From assembly GCA_022266195.1 (NCBI GenBank), contig WHVY01000004.1, positions 17,501 through 81,500 of the forward strand: a stretch of DNA of 64,000 bases. The letters are read 5' to 3'. The notes under the pieces are model-generated. The model made no database searches. It was not told the DNA's origin and worked only from the letters and a program-made list of their open reading frames with translations. This document shows, piece by piece, positions 52,401 to 63,777 of the stretch. The DNA comes from Tetranychus cinnabarinus (taxonomy: Eukaryota; Arthropoda; Arachnida; Trombidiformes; Tetranychidae). The translations under genes were made by a program, and so were the position numbers. Each line of letters begins with the position of its first letter. Position 1 is the first letter of the stretch.

Positions 52401-55400
52401 TAAATGTCTCATTGGGATCATCAATGTTATTTCAATGTAAATGTCCAATTGGGATCGTCAATCTTATTTTAATGCTGCGATCTCATTAGGATCGTCAATG
52501 TTATTTCAATGTAAATGTCTCATTAGGATCGTCAATGTTATTACAATGTAAATGTCTCATTCGGATCGTCAATGTTATTTCAATGTAAATGTCTCATTGG
52601 GATCGTCAATGTTATTTTAATGCTGCGATCTAATTGGGATCGTCAATGTTATTTCAATTTAAATGTCTCATTGGGATCGTCAATGTTATTACAATGTAAA
52701 TGTCTCATTAGGATCGTCAATGTTATTTCAATGTAAATGTCTCATTGGGATCGTCAATGTTATTTCAATGCTGCGATCTCATTGGGATCGTCAATGTTAT
52801 GATGTAAATGTCTCATTTGGATCGTCAATGTTCATTCAATGTGAATGTCTCATTAGGATCGTCAAAGTTATTTCAATGCTGCGATCTCATTGGGATCGTC
52901 AATGTTATTTCAATTTAAATGTCTCATTAGGATCGTCAATGTTATTTCAATGTAAATGTCTCATTAGGATCGTCAATGTTATTTCAATGTAAATGTCTCA
53001 TTCGGATCGTCAATGTTATTTCAATGCTGCGATCTCATTGGGATCGTCAATGTTATTACAATTTAAATGTCTCATTGGGATCGTCAATGTTATTACAATG
53101 TAAATGTCCAATTGAAATCGTTAATGTTATTTCAATGCTGCGATCTCATTAGGATCGTCAATGTTATTTCAATGTAAATGTCTCATTAGGATCGGCAATG
53201 TTATTTCAATGTAAATGTCTCATTCGGATCGTCAATGTTATTTTAATGCTGCGATCTAATTGGGATCGTCAATGTTATTTCAATGCTGCGATCTCATTGG
53301 GATCGTCAATGTTATAATGTAAATATCTCATTGGGATTTTAAATGTTATTACAATGTAAATGTCTCATTAGGATCGTCAATGTTATTTCAATTTAAATGT
53401 CTCATTGGGATCATCAATGTTATTTCAATGTAAATGTCTCATTGGGATCATCAATGTTATTTCAATGTAAATGTCCAATTGGGATCGTCAATCTTATTTT
53501 AATGCTGCGATCTCATTAGGATCGTCAATGTTATTTCAATGTAAATGTCTCATTAGGATCGTCAATGTTATTACAATGTAAATGTCTCATTCGGATCGTC
53601 AATGTTATTTCAATGTAAATGTCTCATTGGGATCGTCAATGTTATTTTAATGCTGCGATCTAATTGGGATCGTCAATGTTATTTCAATTTAAATGTCTCA
53701 TTGGGATCGTCAATGTTATTACAATGTAAATGTCTCATTAGGATCGTCAATGTTATTTCAATGTAAATGTCTCATTGGGATCGTCAATGTTATTTCAATG
53801 CTGCGATCTCATTGGGATCGTCAATGTTATGATGTAAATGTCTCATTTGGATCGTCAATGTTCATTCAATGTGAATGTCTCATTAGGATCGTCAAAGTTA
53901 TTTCAATGCTGCGATCTCATTGGGATCGTCAATGTTATTTCAATTTAAATGTCTCATTAGGATCGTCAATGTTATTTCAATGTAAATGTCTCATTAGGAT
54001 CGTCAATGTTATTTCAATGTAAATGTCTCATTCGGATCGTCAATGTTATTTCAATGCTGCGATCTCATTGGGATCGTCAATGTTATTACAATTTAAATGT
54101 CTCATTGGGATCGTCAATGTTATTACAATGTAAATGTCCAATTGAAATCGTTAATGTTATTTCAATGCTGCGATCTCATTAGGATCGTCAATGTTATTTC
54201 AATGTAAATGTCTCATTAGGATCGGCAATGTTATTTCAATGTAAATGTCTCATTCGGATCGTCAATGTTATTTTAATGCTGCGATCTAATTGGGATCGTC
54301 AATGTTATTTCAATGCTGCGATCTCATTGGGATCGTCAATGTTATAATGTAAATATCTCATTGGGATTTTAAATGTTATTACAATGTAAATGTCTCATTA
54401 GGATCGTCAATGTTATTTCAATTTAAATGTCTCATTGGGATCATCAATGTTATTTCAATGTAAATGTCCAATTGGGATCGTCAATCTTATTTTAATGCTG
54501 CGATCTCATTAGGATCGTCAATGTTATTTCAATGTAAATGTCTCATTAGGATCGTCAATGTTATTACAATGTAAATGTCTCATTCGGATCGTCAATGTTA
54601 TTTCAATGTAAATGTCTCATTGGGATCGTCAATGTTATTTTAATGCTGCGATCTAATTGGGATCGTCAATGTTATTTCAATTTAAATGTCTCATTGGGAT
54701 CGTCAATGTTATTACAATGTAAATGTCTCATTAGGATCGTCAATGTTATTTCAATGTAAATGTCTCATTGGGATCGTCAATGTTATTTCAATGCTGCGAT
54801 CTCATTGGGATCGTCAATGTTATGATGTAAATGTCTCATTTGGATCGTCAATGTTCATTCAATGTGAATGTCTCATTAGGATCGTCAAAGTTATTTCAAT
54901 GCTGCGATCTCATTGGGATCGTCAATGTTATTTCAATTTAAATGTCTCATTAGGATCGTCAATGTTATTTCAATGTAAATGTCTCATTAGGATCGTCAAT
55001 GTTATTTCAATGTAAATGTCTCATTCGGATCGTCAATGTTATTTCAATGCTGCGATCTCATTGGGATCGTCAATGTTATTACAATTTAAATGTCTCATTG
55101 GGATCGTCAATGTTATTACAATGTAAATGTCCAATTGAAATCGTTAATGTTATTTCAATGCTGCGATCTCATTAGGATCGTCAATGTTATTTCAATGTAA
55201 ATGTCTCATTAGGATCGGCAATGTTATTTCAATGTAAATGTCTCATTCGGATCGTCAATGTTATTTTAATGCTGCGATCTAATTGGGATCGTCAATGTTA
55301 TTTCAATTTAAATGTCTCATTGGGATCGTCAATGTTATTACAATGTAAATGTCTCATTAGGATCGTCAATGTTATTTCAATGTAAATGTCTCATTGGGAT

Positions 55401-58000
55401 CGTCAATGTTATTTCAATGCTGCGATCTCATTGGGATCGTCAATGTTATAATGTAAATGTCTCATTTGGATCGTCAATGTTCATTCAATGTGAATGTCTC
55501 ATTAGGATCGTCAATCTTATTTTAATGCTGCGATCTCATTAGGATCGTCAATGTTATTTCAATGTAAATGTCTCATTAGGATCGTCAATGTTATTTCAAT
55601 GTAAATGTCCTATTCGGATCGTCAATGTTATTTCTATGCTGCGATCTCATTGGGATCGTCAATGTTATTTCAATTTAAATGTCTCATTGGGATCGTCAAT
55701 GTTATTACAATGTAAATGTCTCATTAGGATCGTCAATGTTATTTCAATGTAAATGTCTCATTGGGATCGTCAATGTTATTTCAATGCTGCGATCTCATTG
55801 GGATCGTCAATGTTATAATGTAAATGTCTCATTTGGATCGTCAATGTTCATTCAATGTGAATGTCTCATTAGGATCGTCAAAGTTATTTCAATGCTGCGA
55901 TCTCATTGGGATCGTCAATGTTATTTCAATTTAAATGTCTCATTGGGATCGTCAATGTTATTACAATGTAAATGTCCAATTGGGATCGTCAATCTTATTT
56001 TAATGCTGCGATCTCATTAGGATCGTCAATGTTATTTCAATGTAAATGTCTCATTAGGATCGTCAATGTTATTTCAAGGTAAATGTCTCATTCGGATCGT
56101 CAATGTTATTTCAATGCTGCGATCTCATTGGGATCGTCAATGTTATTTCAATGCTGCGATTGCATTAGGATCGTCAATGTTATTACAATGTAAATGTCCA
56201 ATTGGGATCGTTAATGTTATTTCAATACTGCGATCTCATTAGGATCGTCAATGTTATTTCAATGTAAATGTCTCATTAGGATCGTCAATGTTATTTCAAT
56301 GTAAATGTCTCATTCGGATCGTCAATGTTATTTCAATGCTGCGATCTCATTGGGATCGTCAATGTTATTTCAATGCTGCGATTGCATTGGGATCGTCAAT
56401 GTTATTACAATGTAAATGTCCAATTGGGATCGTTAATGTTATTTCAATACTGCGATCTCATTAGGATCGTCAATGTTATTTCAATGTAAATGTCTCATTC
56501 GGATCGTCAATGTTATTTAAATGCTGCGATCTAATGGGGTCGTCAATGTTATTTCAATTTAAATGTCTCATTGGGATCGTCAATGTTATTACAATGTAAA
56601 TGTCTCATTAGGATCGTCAATGTTATTTCAATGTAAATGTCTCATTGGGATCGTCAATGTTATTTCAATGCTGCGATCTCATTGGGATCGTCAATGTTAT
56701 AATGTAAATGTCTCATTTGGATCGTCAATGTTCATTCAATGTGAATGTCTCATTAGGATCGTCAAAGTTATTTCAATGCTGCGATCTCATTGGGATCGTC
56801 AATGTTATTTCAATTTAAATGTCTCATTGGGATCGTCAATGTTATTACAATGTAAATGTCCAATTGGGATCGTCAATCTTATTTCAATGCTGCGATCTCA
56901 TTAGGATCGTCAATGTTATTTCAATTTAAATGTCTCATTGGGATCGTCAATGTTATTACAATGTAAATGTCTCATTGGGATCGTCAATGTTATTTCAATG
57001 TAAATGTCTCATTAGGATCGTCAATGTTATTTCAATGTAAATGTCTCATTCGGATCGTCAATGTTATTTCAATGCTGCGATCTCAGCGGGATCGTCAATG
57101 TTATTTCAATGTAAATGTCTCATTGGGATCGTCAATGTTATTTCAATGCTGCGATCTCATTGGGATCGTCAATGTTATTTCAATGCTGCCAGCTCATTGG
57201 GATCGTCAATGTTATCTCAATTTAAATGTCTCATTGGGATCGTCAATGTTATTACAATGTAAATGTCCAATTGGGATCGTCAATCTTATTTCAATGCTGC
57301 GATCTCATTAGGATCGTCAATGTTATTTCAATGTAAATGTCTCATTCGGATCGTTAATGTTATTTCAATGCTGCGATCTCAGCGGGATCGTCAATGTTAT
57401 TTCAATGTAAATGTCTCATTTGGATAGTCAATGTTATTTCAATGTAAATGTCTCATTCGGATGGTCAATATTATTTCAATGCTGCGAGCTCATTGGGATC
57501 GTCAATGTTATCTCAATTTAAATGTCTCATTGGGATCGTCAATGTTATTACAATGTAAATGTCCAATTGGGATCGTCAATCTTATTTCAATGCTGCGATC
57601 TCATTAGGATCGTCAATGTTATTTCAATGTAAATGTCTCATTAGGATCGTCAATGTTATTTCAATGTAAATGTCTCATTCGGATCGTCAATGTTATTTCA
57701 ATGCTGCGATCTCATTGGGATCGTCAATGTTATAATGTAAATGTCTCATTTGGATCGTCAATGTTCATTCAATGTGAATGTCTCATTAGGATCGTCAAAG
57801 TTATTTCAATGCTGCGATCTCATTGGGATCGTCAATGTTATTTCAATTTAAATGTCCAATTGGGATCGTCAATGTTATTTCAATGCTTCGATCTCATTAG
57901 GATCGTCAATGTTATTTCAATGTAAATGTCTCATTAGGATCGTCAATGTTATTTCAATGCTGCGATCTAATTGGGATCGTCAATGTTATTTCAATTTAAA
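49441..58000. repeat. Satellite domain 3
   Basis: This part has neither the CATGAGG unit nor the 38-bp unit. Its private forms include TTGGACCGTC (near 50.17 and 50.91 kb), GGATTTTAAATG (near 52.34, 53.34, 54.37 kb), GGATCGGCAATG and AATTGAAATCG. It includes a 737-bp duplication (50122/50859; 20 x 37 - 3). Confidence 0.68.
52300..55290. repeat. 993-bp higher-order repeat, three copies, one with an extra unit
   Basis: Copies are spaced 1,030 and then 993 bp (28 and 27 units, each with two 34-bp units). They share GGATTTTAAATG, GGATCGGCAATG and AATTGAAATCG. The spacing differs because the copy at 53.4 kb carries two adjacent units with GGATCATCAATG where the others have one. Confidence 0.78.
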
Positions 58001-61000
58001 TGTCTCATTGAAATCGTCAATGTTATTACAATGTAAATGTCTCATTGGGATCGTCAATGCTATTTCAATGTAAATGTCTCATTAGGATCGTCAATGTTAT
58101 TTCAATGTAAATGTCTCATTGGGATCGTCAATGTTATTACAATGTAAATGTCCCATTGGGATCGTCAATGTTATTTCAATGCTGCGATCTCATTAGGATC
58201 GTCAATGTTATTTCAATGTAAATGTCGTATTAGGATCGTCAATGTTATTTCAATGTAAATGTCTCATTCGGATCGTCAATGTTATTTCAATTTAAATGTC
58301 TCATTGGGATCGTCAATGTTAGTACAATGTAAATGTCCCATTGGGATCGTCAATGTTATTTCAATGCTGCGATCTCATTAGGATCGTCAATGTTATTTCA
58401 ATGTAAATGTCTCATTATGATCGTCAATGTTATTTCAATGTAAATGTCTCATTCGGGTCGTCAATGTTATTTCAATGCTGCGATCTCATTGGGATCGTCA
58501 ATGTTATGATGTAAATGTCTCATTTGGATCGTCAATGTTCATTCAATGTGAATGTCTCATTAGGATCGTCAAAGTTATTTCAATGCTGCGATCTCATTGG
58601 GATCGTCAATGTTATTACAATGTAAATGTCCAATTGGAATCGTCAATGTAATTTCAATGCTGCGATCTCATTAGGATCGTCAATGTTATTGCAATGTGAA
58701 TGTCTCATTAGGATCGTCAATGTTATTTCAATGTAAATGTCTCATTGGGATCGTCAATGTTATTACAATGTAAATGTCCCATTGGGATCGTCAATGTTAT
58801 TTCAATGCTGCGATCTCATTAGGATCGTCAATGTTATTTCAATGTAAATGTCGTATTAGGATCGTCAATGTTATTTCAATGCTGCGATCTCATTGGGATC
58901 GTCAATGTTATGATGTAAATGTCTCATTTGGATCGTCAATGTTCATTCAATGTGAATGTCTCATTAGGATCGTCAAAGTTATTTCAATGCTGCGATCTCA
59001 TTGGGATCGTCAATGTTATTACAATGTAAATGTCCAATTGGAATCGTCAATGTAATTTCAATGCTGCGATCTCATTAGGATCGTCAATGCTATTTCAATG
59101 TAAATGTCTCATTAGGATCGTCAATGTTATTTCAATGTAAATGTCTCATTGGGATCGTCAATGTTATTACAATGTAAATGTCCCATTGGGATCGTCAATG
59201 TTATTTCAATGCTGCGATCTCATTAGGATCGTCAATGTTATTTCAATGTAAATGTCGTATTAGGATCGTCAATGTTATTTCAATGTAAATGTCTCATTCG
59301 GATCGTCAATGTTATTTCAATTTAAATGTCTCATTGGGATCGTCAATGTTAGTACAATGTAAATGTCCCATTGGGATCGTCAATGTTATTTCAATGCTGC
59401 GATCTCATTAGGATCGTCAATGTTATTTCAATGTAAATGTCTCATTATGATCGTCAATGTTATTTCAATGTAAATGTCTCATTCGGGTCGTCAATGTTAT
59501 TTCAATGCTGCGATCTCATTGGGATCGTCAATGTTATGATGTAAATGTCTCATTTGGATCGTCAATGTTCATTCAATGTGAATGTCTCATTAGGATCGTC
59601 AAAGTTATTTCAATGCTGCGATCTCATTGGGATCGTCAATGTTATTACAATGTAAATGTCCAATTGGAATCGTCAATGTAATTTCAATGCTGCGATCTCA
59701 TTAGGATCGTCAATGTTATTGCAATGTGAATGTCTCATTAGGATCGTCAATGTTATTTCAATGTGAATGTCTCTTTGGGATCGCCAATGTTATTTCAAAG
59801 TAAATGTCCTATTGGGATCGTCAATGTTATTTCAAGCTAAGTGTCTTATTGTGATCGTCAATGTTATAATGTAAATGTCTCATTGGAATCGTCAATGTTA
59901 TTTCAATGCTGCGATCTCATTAGGATCGTCAATGTTATTTCAATGTAAATGTCGTATTAGGATCGTCAATGTTATTTCAATGTAAATGTCTCATTCGGAT
60001 CGTCAATGTTATTTCAATTTAAATGTCTCATTGGGATCGTCAATGTTAGTACAATGTAAATGTCCCATTGGGATCGTCAATGTTATTTCAATGCTGCGAT
60101 CTCATTAGGATCGTCAATGTTATTTCAATGTAAATGTCTCATTATGATCGTCAATGTTATTTCAATGTAAATGTCTCATTCGGGTCGTCAATGTTATTTC
60201 AATGCTGCGATCTCATTGGGATCGTCAATGTTATGATGTAAATGTCTCATTTGGATCGTCAATGTTCATTCAATGTGAATGTCTCATTAGGATCGTCAAA
60301 GTTATTTCAATGCTGCGATCTCATTGGGATCGTCAATGTTATTACAATGTAAATGTCCAATTGGAATCGTCAATGTAATTTCAATGCTGCGATCTCATTA
60401 GGATCGTCAATGTTATTGCAATGTGAATGTCTCATTAGGATCGTCAATGTTATTTCAATGTGAATGTCTCTTTGGGATCGCCAATGTTATTTCAAAGTAA
60501 ATGTCCTATTGGGATCGTCAATGTTATTTCAAGCTAAGTGTCTTATTGTGATCGTCAATGTTATAATGTAAATGTCTCATTGGAATCGTCAATGTTATTT
60601 CAAGCTAAGTGTCTCATTGGGATCGTCAATGTTATTTCAATGCTGCGATCTCATTGGGATCGTCAATGTTATAATGTAAATGTCTCATTTGGATCGTCAA
60701 TGTTATTACAATGTAAATGTCCAATTGGGATCGTCAATCTTATTTCAATGCTGCGATCTCATTAGGATCGTCAATGTTATTTCAATGTAAATGTCTCATT
60801 AGGATCGTCAATGTTATTTCAATGTAAATGTCTCATTCGGATCGTCAATGTTATTTCAATGCTGCGATCTCATTGGGATCGTCAATGTTATTTCAATTTA
60901 AATGTCTCATTGGGATCGTCAATGTTATTACAATGTAAATGTCCAATTGGAATCGTCAATGTTATTTCAATGCTGCGATCTCATTAGGATCGTCAATGTT

Positions 61001-61230
61001 ATTTCAATGTGAATGTCTCTTTGGGATCGCCAATGTTATTTCAAAGTAAATGTCCTATTGGGATCGTCAATGTTATTTCAAGCTAAGTGTCTTATTGTGA
61101 TCGTCAATGTTATAATGTAAATGTCTCATTGGGATCGTCAATGTTATTTCAAGCTAAGTGTCTTATTGTGATCGTCAATGTTATAATGTAAATGTCTCAT
61201 TGGGATCGTCAATGTTATTTCAAGCTAAGT
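58001..61230. repeat. Satellite domain 4, inner edge of the array
   Basis: The innermost 3.2 kb has the most diverged units: GTCGTATTAGG (58.22, 58.85, 59.25, 59.95 kb), GTTAGTACAATG, CATTATGATCG, CTCTTTGGGATCGCC, and CAAGCTAAGTGTC (six copies from 59.83 kb to the end). Matching positions at 58427, 59457 and 60154 are 1,030 and 697 bp apart, a difference of exactly nine units. Confidence 0.72.
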
Positions 61231-61330
61231 GTCTCATAATGAGCGTCATTTTATTTCATGGCAAGGTTACTGCGTTGCGGAGCGTCACTTTTATTTCAAT
61301 GTAGATGTTTCTGCATTTAGATAGTAAATG
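61231..61330. repeat. Decayed satellite edge
   Basis: The 37-bp pattern is still visible but breaks down: GAGCGTCATTTTATTTCATGG and GAGCGTCACTTTTATTTCAATG each keep the CGTCA...TTATTTCA core with many changes. Sequence right of about 61330 shows no satellite similarity. This is the natural inner boundary of the array. Confidence 0.65.
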
Positions 61331-61359
61331 TTTGGCAATCCACAGATCGCATTGCCAAA
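61331..61359. repeat. Short perfect inverted repeat at the array edge
   Basis: TTTGGCAAT (61331-61339) and ATTGCCAAA (61351-61359) form 9-bp perfect arms around 11 bases. It lies directly inside the satellite boundary. Its function, if any, is unknown. Confidence 0.55.
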
Positions 61360-62319
61360 AAACAACTAATTCTGTCTCTTAGAAGGGGAGAAAAATTACA
61401 ATTCGTTTAATTTTCAAAAAAATTTTAAAAGAAGGACTGAAAACAGTGAATGTTAGTCGAGTTAGTCTAGGTAGTTGTTCAATACTCAAAGACGATTTCG
61501 AGTTTAAAATCGAACATAACTATTCAAATAGACATTTCCTAACAAAAATGACCAACACTTATCCACTTTTTTATCGTCTTTTCGACGTATTTACAACACT
61601 CAAACTAATACATAAAACAAATAAAACTAATCAACTTTGCCCTTAATCAGTTAGCATCGTAACGTTTTTTTGACGCTATGGGACCCATTTGAATCATTTC
61701 TATAACTATCTATCTATATTCTATCATTGGTGTGGTTGATGATTTTGCTTGATATAAATTTGTGGATAAAACAGGTTTCTACCTTCAACACCTCAGAGTA
61801 TACAGTAACACAACATCAACTTTGTGTGGAGTAATTCAAATAGTTTTTACTTCAGTAACAGTCCTGCGGAAGGTCCTACAGAATCAAAAATATCCGTGAC
61901 TTATATACATAAATTGATTAATGACTTATGGAAATACCATAATACTCACTTAGTAAATCATCTGTTGTACTTTCAAATTTTTTAAGAATGTAGTAGAAAA
62001 CAATCAAAAGTGAACTTGAGTAAAAAGCAATAAAAAACGACTTTGATGATGGTAATGGTGAAATTTGATCGTGAAAACTGATGATAATCCTTATTAATAC
62101 AATTCACACGATCAAATGGATCGTGAAACAATTTACGTTGAACTCAATGTGTAAAGAAAAGCAATGAAAAATAACTTTGATAATATTTTATTGTGGAATA
62201 GTTAAACTCGCTTGACAAAAGCAAAAACACTAATGAACAGTGAGAAAATTCTGGTTTTCTCCTTTTTCTTTTCTACCTATCCTCAAGGATGATTTCCATG
62301 AATGGGCTTGATTTAGATA
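61360..62319. other. AT-rich DNA without a supported gene; one pair of diverged direct repeats
   Basis: I find no convincing coding region or RNA gene. The longest open frame here (66 codons, 61446-61646 +) has no recognisable motif. Two direct repeats of about 40-47 bp lie at 62011-62050 and 62138-62184, sharing a TGAACT start, an AAAAGCAAT(A/G)AAAAA core and ACTTTGAT. Between them, TTGATCGTGA (62065-62074) and nearby GATCGTGAAA copies suggest a decayed repeat. Confidence 0.5.
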
Positions 62320-62321
62320 CA

Positions 62322-62400
62322 CAAAGGGGTATATGACAGTAATTTGTGCCGATCTCAAATTTTTTCAAATATTGATTTCTGATAGAGCATAAAATATAAC
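62322..62400 (+). repeat. Left terminal inverted repeat of the 1.46-kb element
   Basis: Pairs with 63699-63777 in opposite orientation (coordinates sum to 126099 at the outer end) with one small indel and scattered mismatches. The clearest shared blocks are CAAAGGGGT, ATGACAG, CCGATCTCAAATTTT and AATATTGATTT. Confidence 0.6.
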
Positions 62401-62530
62401 TAGGTTTAACCATTTCTATATAAATGAAATACAATTAAAACGAACTCACATTTTTCCTAAACTCTAATGAAACCAGCTCAAAAAATGTTTCCTGCAAATT
62501 GAACAACTACATCTTCAGGCTTTTTTGTGA

Positions 62531-62640
62531 CACACTCGGGTACATTACGCCCTACGCACTAGTGAGTACTCTAGCAGGGATCTGGCGAGCCAGGGCTACA
62601 CAGTCATGCACTTGATCCCTTCGTGTTCGGTGCTAGGCAA
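62531..62640. other. GC-rich island with nested stems, function unknown
   Basis: Of 110 bases 61 are G or C (55%), in a region that is otherwise strongly AT-rich. It contains complementary segments: AGGGATC (62576-62582) with GATCCCT (62614-62620), a compact CTGGC-GA-GCCAG hairpin (62582-62593), and GCCCT (62549-62553) with AGGGC (62592-62596). These cannot all form at once. It does not read as a tRNA, as I find no good A and B boxes, and I do not recognise it. It could be a captured fragment of a structured RNA or chance. Confidence 0.35.
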
Positions 62641-62743
62641 ACAAAGAATATAAATAAGCGACAATGGGACTGGGTTAACAAAAAGTTACTTACTTTAAAT
62701 CGGTAGTTAATATTTATGATGTGGTGCATAATGGTTATGGACA

Positions 62744-62805
62744 AACCAAACGAGGACTCACACTAACCCAACGACGACTCAAGCTACCACAACGAGAACG
62801 CAGCT
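62744..62805. repeat. Three-unit minisatellite, about 21 bp
   Basis: Three adjacent imperfect units (62744-62764, 62765-62785, 62786-62805), each with the pattern AACC-AACGA-GAC-C-. One frame reads as threonine-rich, but it has no start codon and is short, so I do not call a gene. Confidence 0.55.
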
Positions 62806-63207
62806 GAGATAACTAAAAACAATTCGGTTTGCATCGAACACACTTTATCAAATAGGTGTCATAAAACAATTTTTTGAGATGACCTTGCACTTTTAATATA
62901 TTGTAGTACTAATTATTCTGAGTCACATGATACTTGATATGTCTGGATATGATGTTGGGTTAAGAAGTTATCCATTGAAATACATTTAAGGGCATTGTAT
63001 TTCATTCGTTAATATCATCTAAGCTACTATGTTGATAACCATGATCATGTCTCAGAGCGTAGCCGTAGTCTTGAGAAACATTTTTCACCATTGAAAAAGT
63101 CCTCAAGACATCGATTAAAAAGTAAATGGGAGTGAAAAGTAATCTGGGTTAATAACTCGAGAAGGAAATGATTTGCACGGTTTATTATTTCTAGGGACAT
63201 ATATGTA

Positions 63208-63541
63208 CTGGGTGATTTATTACAACCGTATAACTTTATTTGGACTTTTTTCGCGAACCACTCAGAATATCGGAAAAAATTTTAGCTTTTTTTAATCCTC
63301 AGACAAAAGGAAATTTATTAAATTTTGAAAAAAAAATTTGCATTCTTTGAAGTTTTTCGCAAAAATCAGATTTGGACAATGCAAATCTCCATAATAACGA
63401 CCAAAAATTTTAAAGAATTTTTTCGCACCAAAAAATTTCCTTTTGTCTGAGGATTAAAAATAGCTAAAATTTGTTTCGATGTTCTGAGTGGTTCGCGAAA
63501 AAAGTCCAAATAAAGTTATACGGTTGTAATAAATCACCCAG
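63208..63541. mobile_element. 334-bp fold-back MITE flanked by TA (Tc1/mariner-like)
   Basis: Two arms of about 109 bp (63208-63316 and 63433-63541) are reverse complements, with coordinates summing to 126749 throughout, so there is no indel. The outer 66 or so bases match perfectly or nearly so (CTGGGTGATTTATTACAACC at each end) and the inner part has a few mismatches. TA lies immediately outside both ends (63206-63207 and 63542-63543), the target duplication of Tc1/mariner elements. The centre of about 116 bp has no coding capacity, so it must have been moved by a transposase supplied elsewhere. It is inserted inside the 1.46-kb element. Confidence 0.82.
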
Positions 63542-63698
63542 TATATTAGAGGATACATAATACTAACAAGTAAGTAAGGACCATCTATCGCGATTCGTTT
63601 GAGAGATATCAGTCAAAAAAATTCGTGTATTTTCAACTTTGGACGGCTATTGTGGCCGAACGGCAAATCGCCCAGAGCCCATTATAAGATCAAAACTA

Positions 63699-63777
63699 GT
63701 GATTCTTCATGTTCTAGTAGAAAATCAATATTAAATAAAATTTGAGATCGGCCAATTTTCTGTCATACACCCCTTTG
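63699..63777 (-). repeat. Right terminal inverted repeat of the 1.46-kb element
   Basis: Reverse-complement partner of 62322-62400. The outer end on the plus strand reads CATACACCCCTTTGGG. The inner limit is uncertain because the similarity fades gradually. Confidence 0.6.

Larger units (their letters stand above)
11414..61230. repeat. 37-bp satellite array, about 1,350 units
   Basis: A head-to-tail array of one 37-bp unit, always in the same orientation. Each unit begins GGATCGTCAATG, then a middle (mostly TTATTTCAATG), then TAAATGTCTCATT and one variable base. Main variants: a TAAATGT to GCTGCGA block change; CAATTTAAATG; TTACAATG with a TCCAATTG end; a TTCATTCAATGTG form; a 34-bp unit that lost three bases (GTTATAATG or GTTATGATG); and a 38-bp unit with one extra T (GTTTATTTTAATTT). 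Unit ends CATTG followed by CAATG, and CGATC followed by GATCG, create 5-bp dyads at unit junctions. The left edge is cut sharply by the LTR and the right edge decays. No gene lies inside; open frames of up to 167 codons result only from 37 being 1 modulo 3. Confidence 0.97.

Noticed and set aside
12580..60765. Dozens of open frames of 61-167 codons with repetitive peptides in the satellite
   Set aside because: They are the 37-bp satellite read through. Because 37 is 1 modulo 3, the frame rotates every unit and many unit variants lack stops. Starts and stops fall at chance variants and frames overlap on the same strand. No promoter or other gene signal accompanies them.
11414..61230. CRISPR array
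   Set aside because: Repeats of about 37 bp at first suggest one, but there are no unique spacers. Units are directly adjacent, and the context is an arthropod telomere.
61446..61646. 66-codon plus-strand open frame
   Set aside because: AT-rich, short, no motif, signal or supporting neighbour. A chance frame cannot be excluded.
62531..62640. tRNA gene or tRNA-derived SINE in the GC-rich island
   Set aside because: I could not find a cloverleaf or convincing A and B boxes. The stems present do not match a tRNA.
62732..62811. Threonine-rich reading frame through the 21-bp minisatellite
   Set aside because: No start codon, fewer than 30 codons, and the frame is open only because the unit is a multiple of three.
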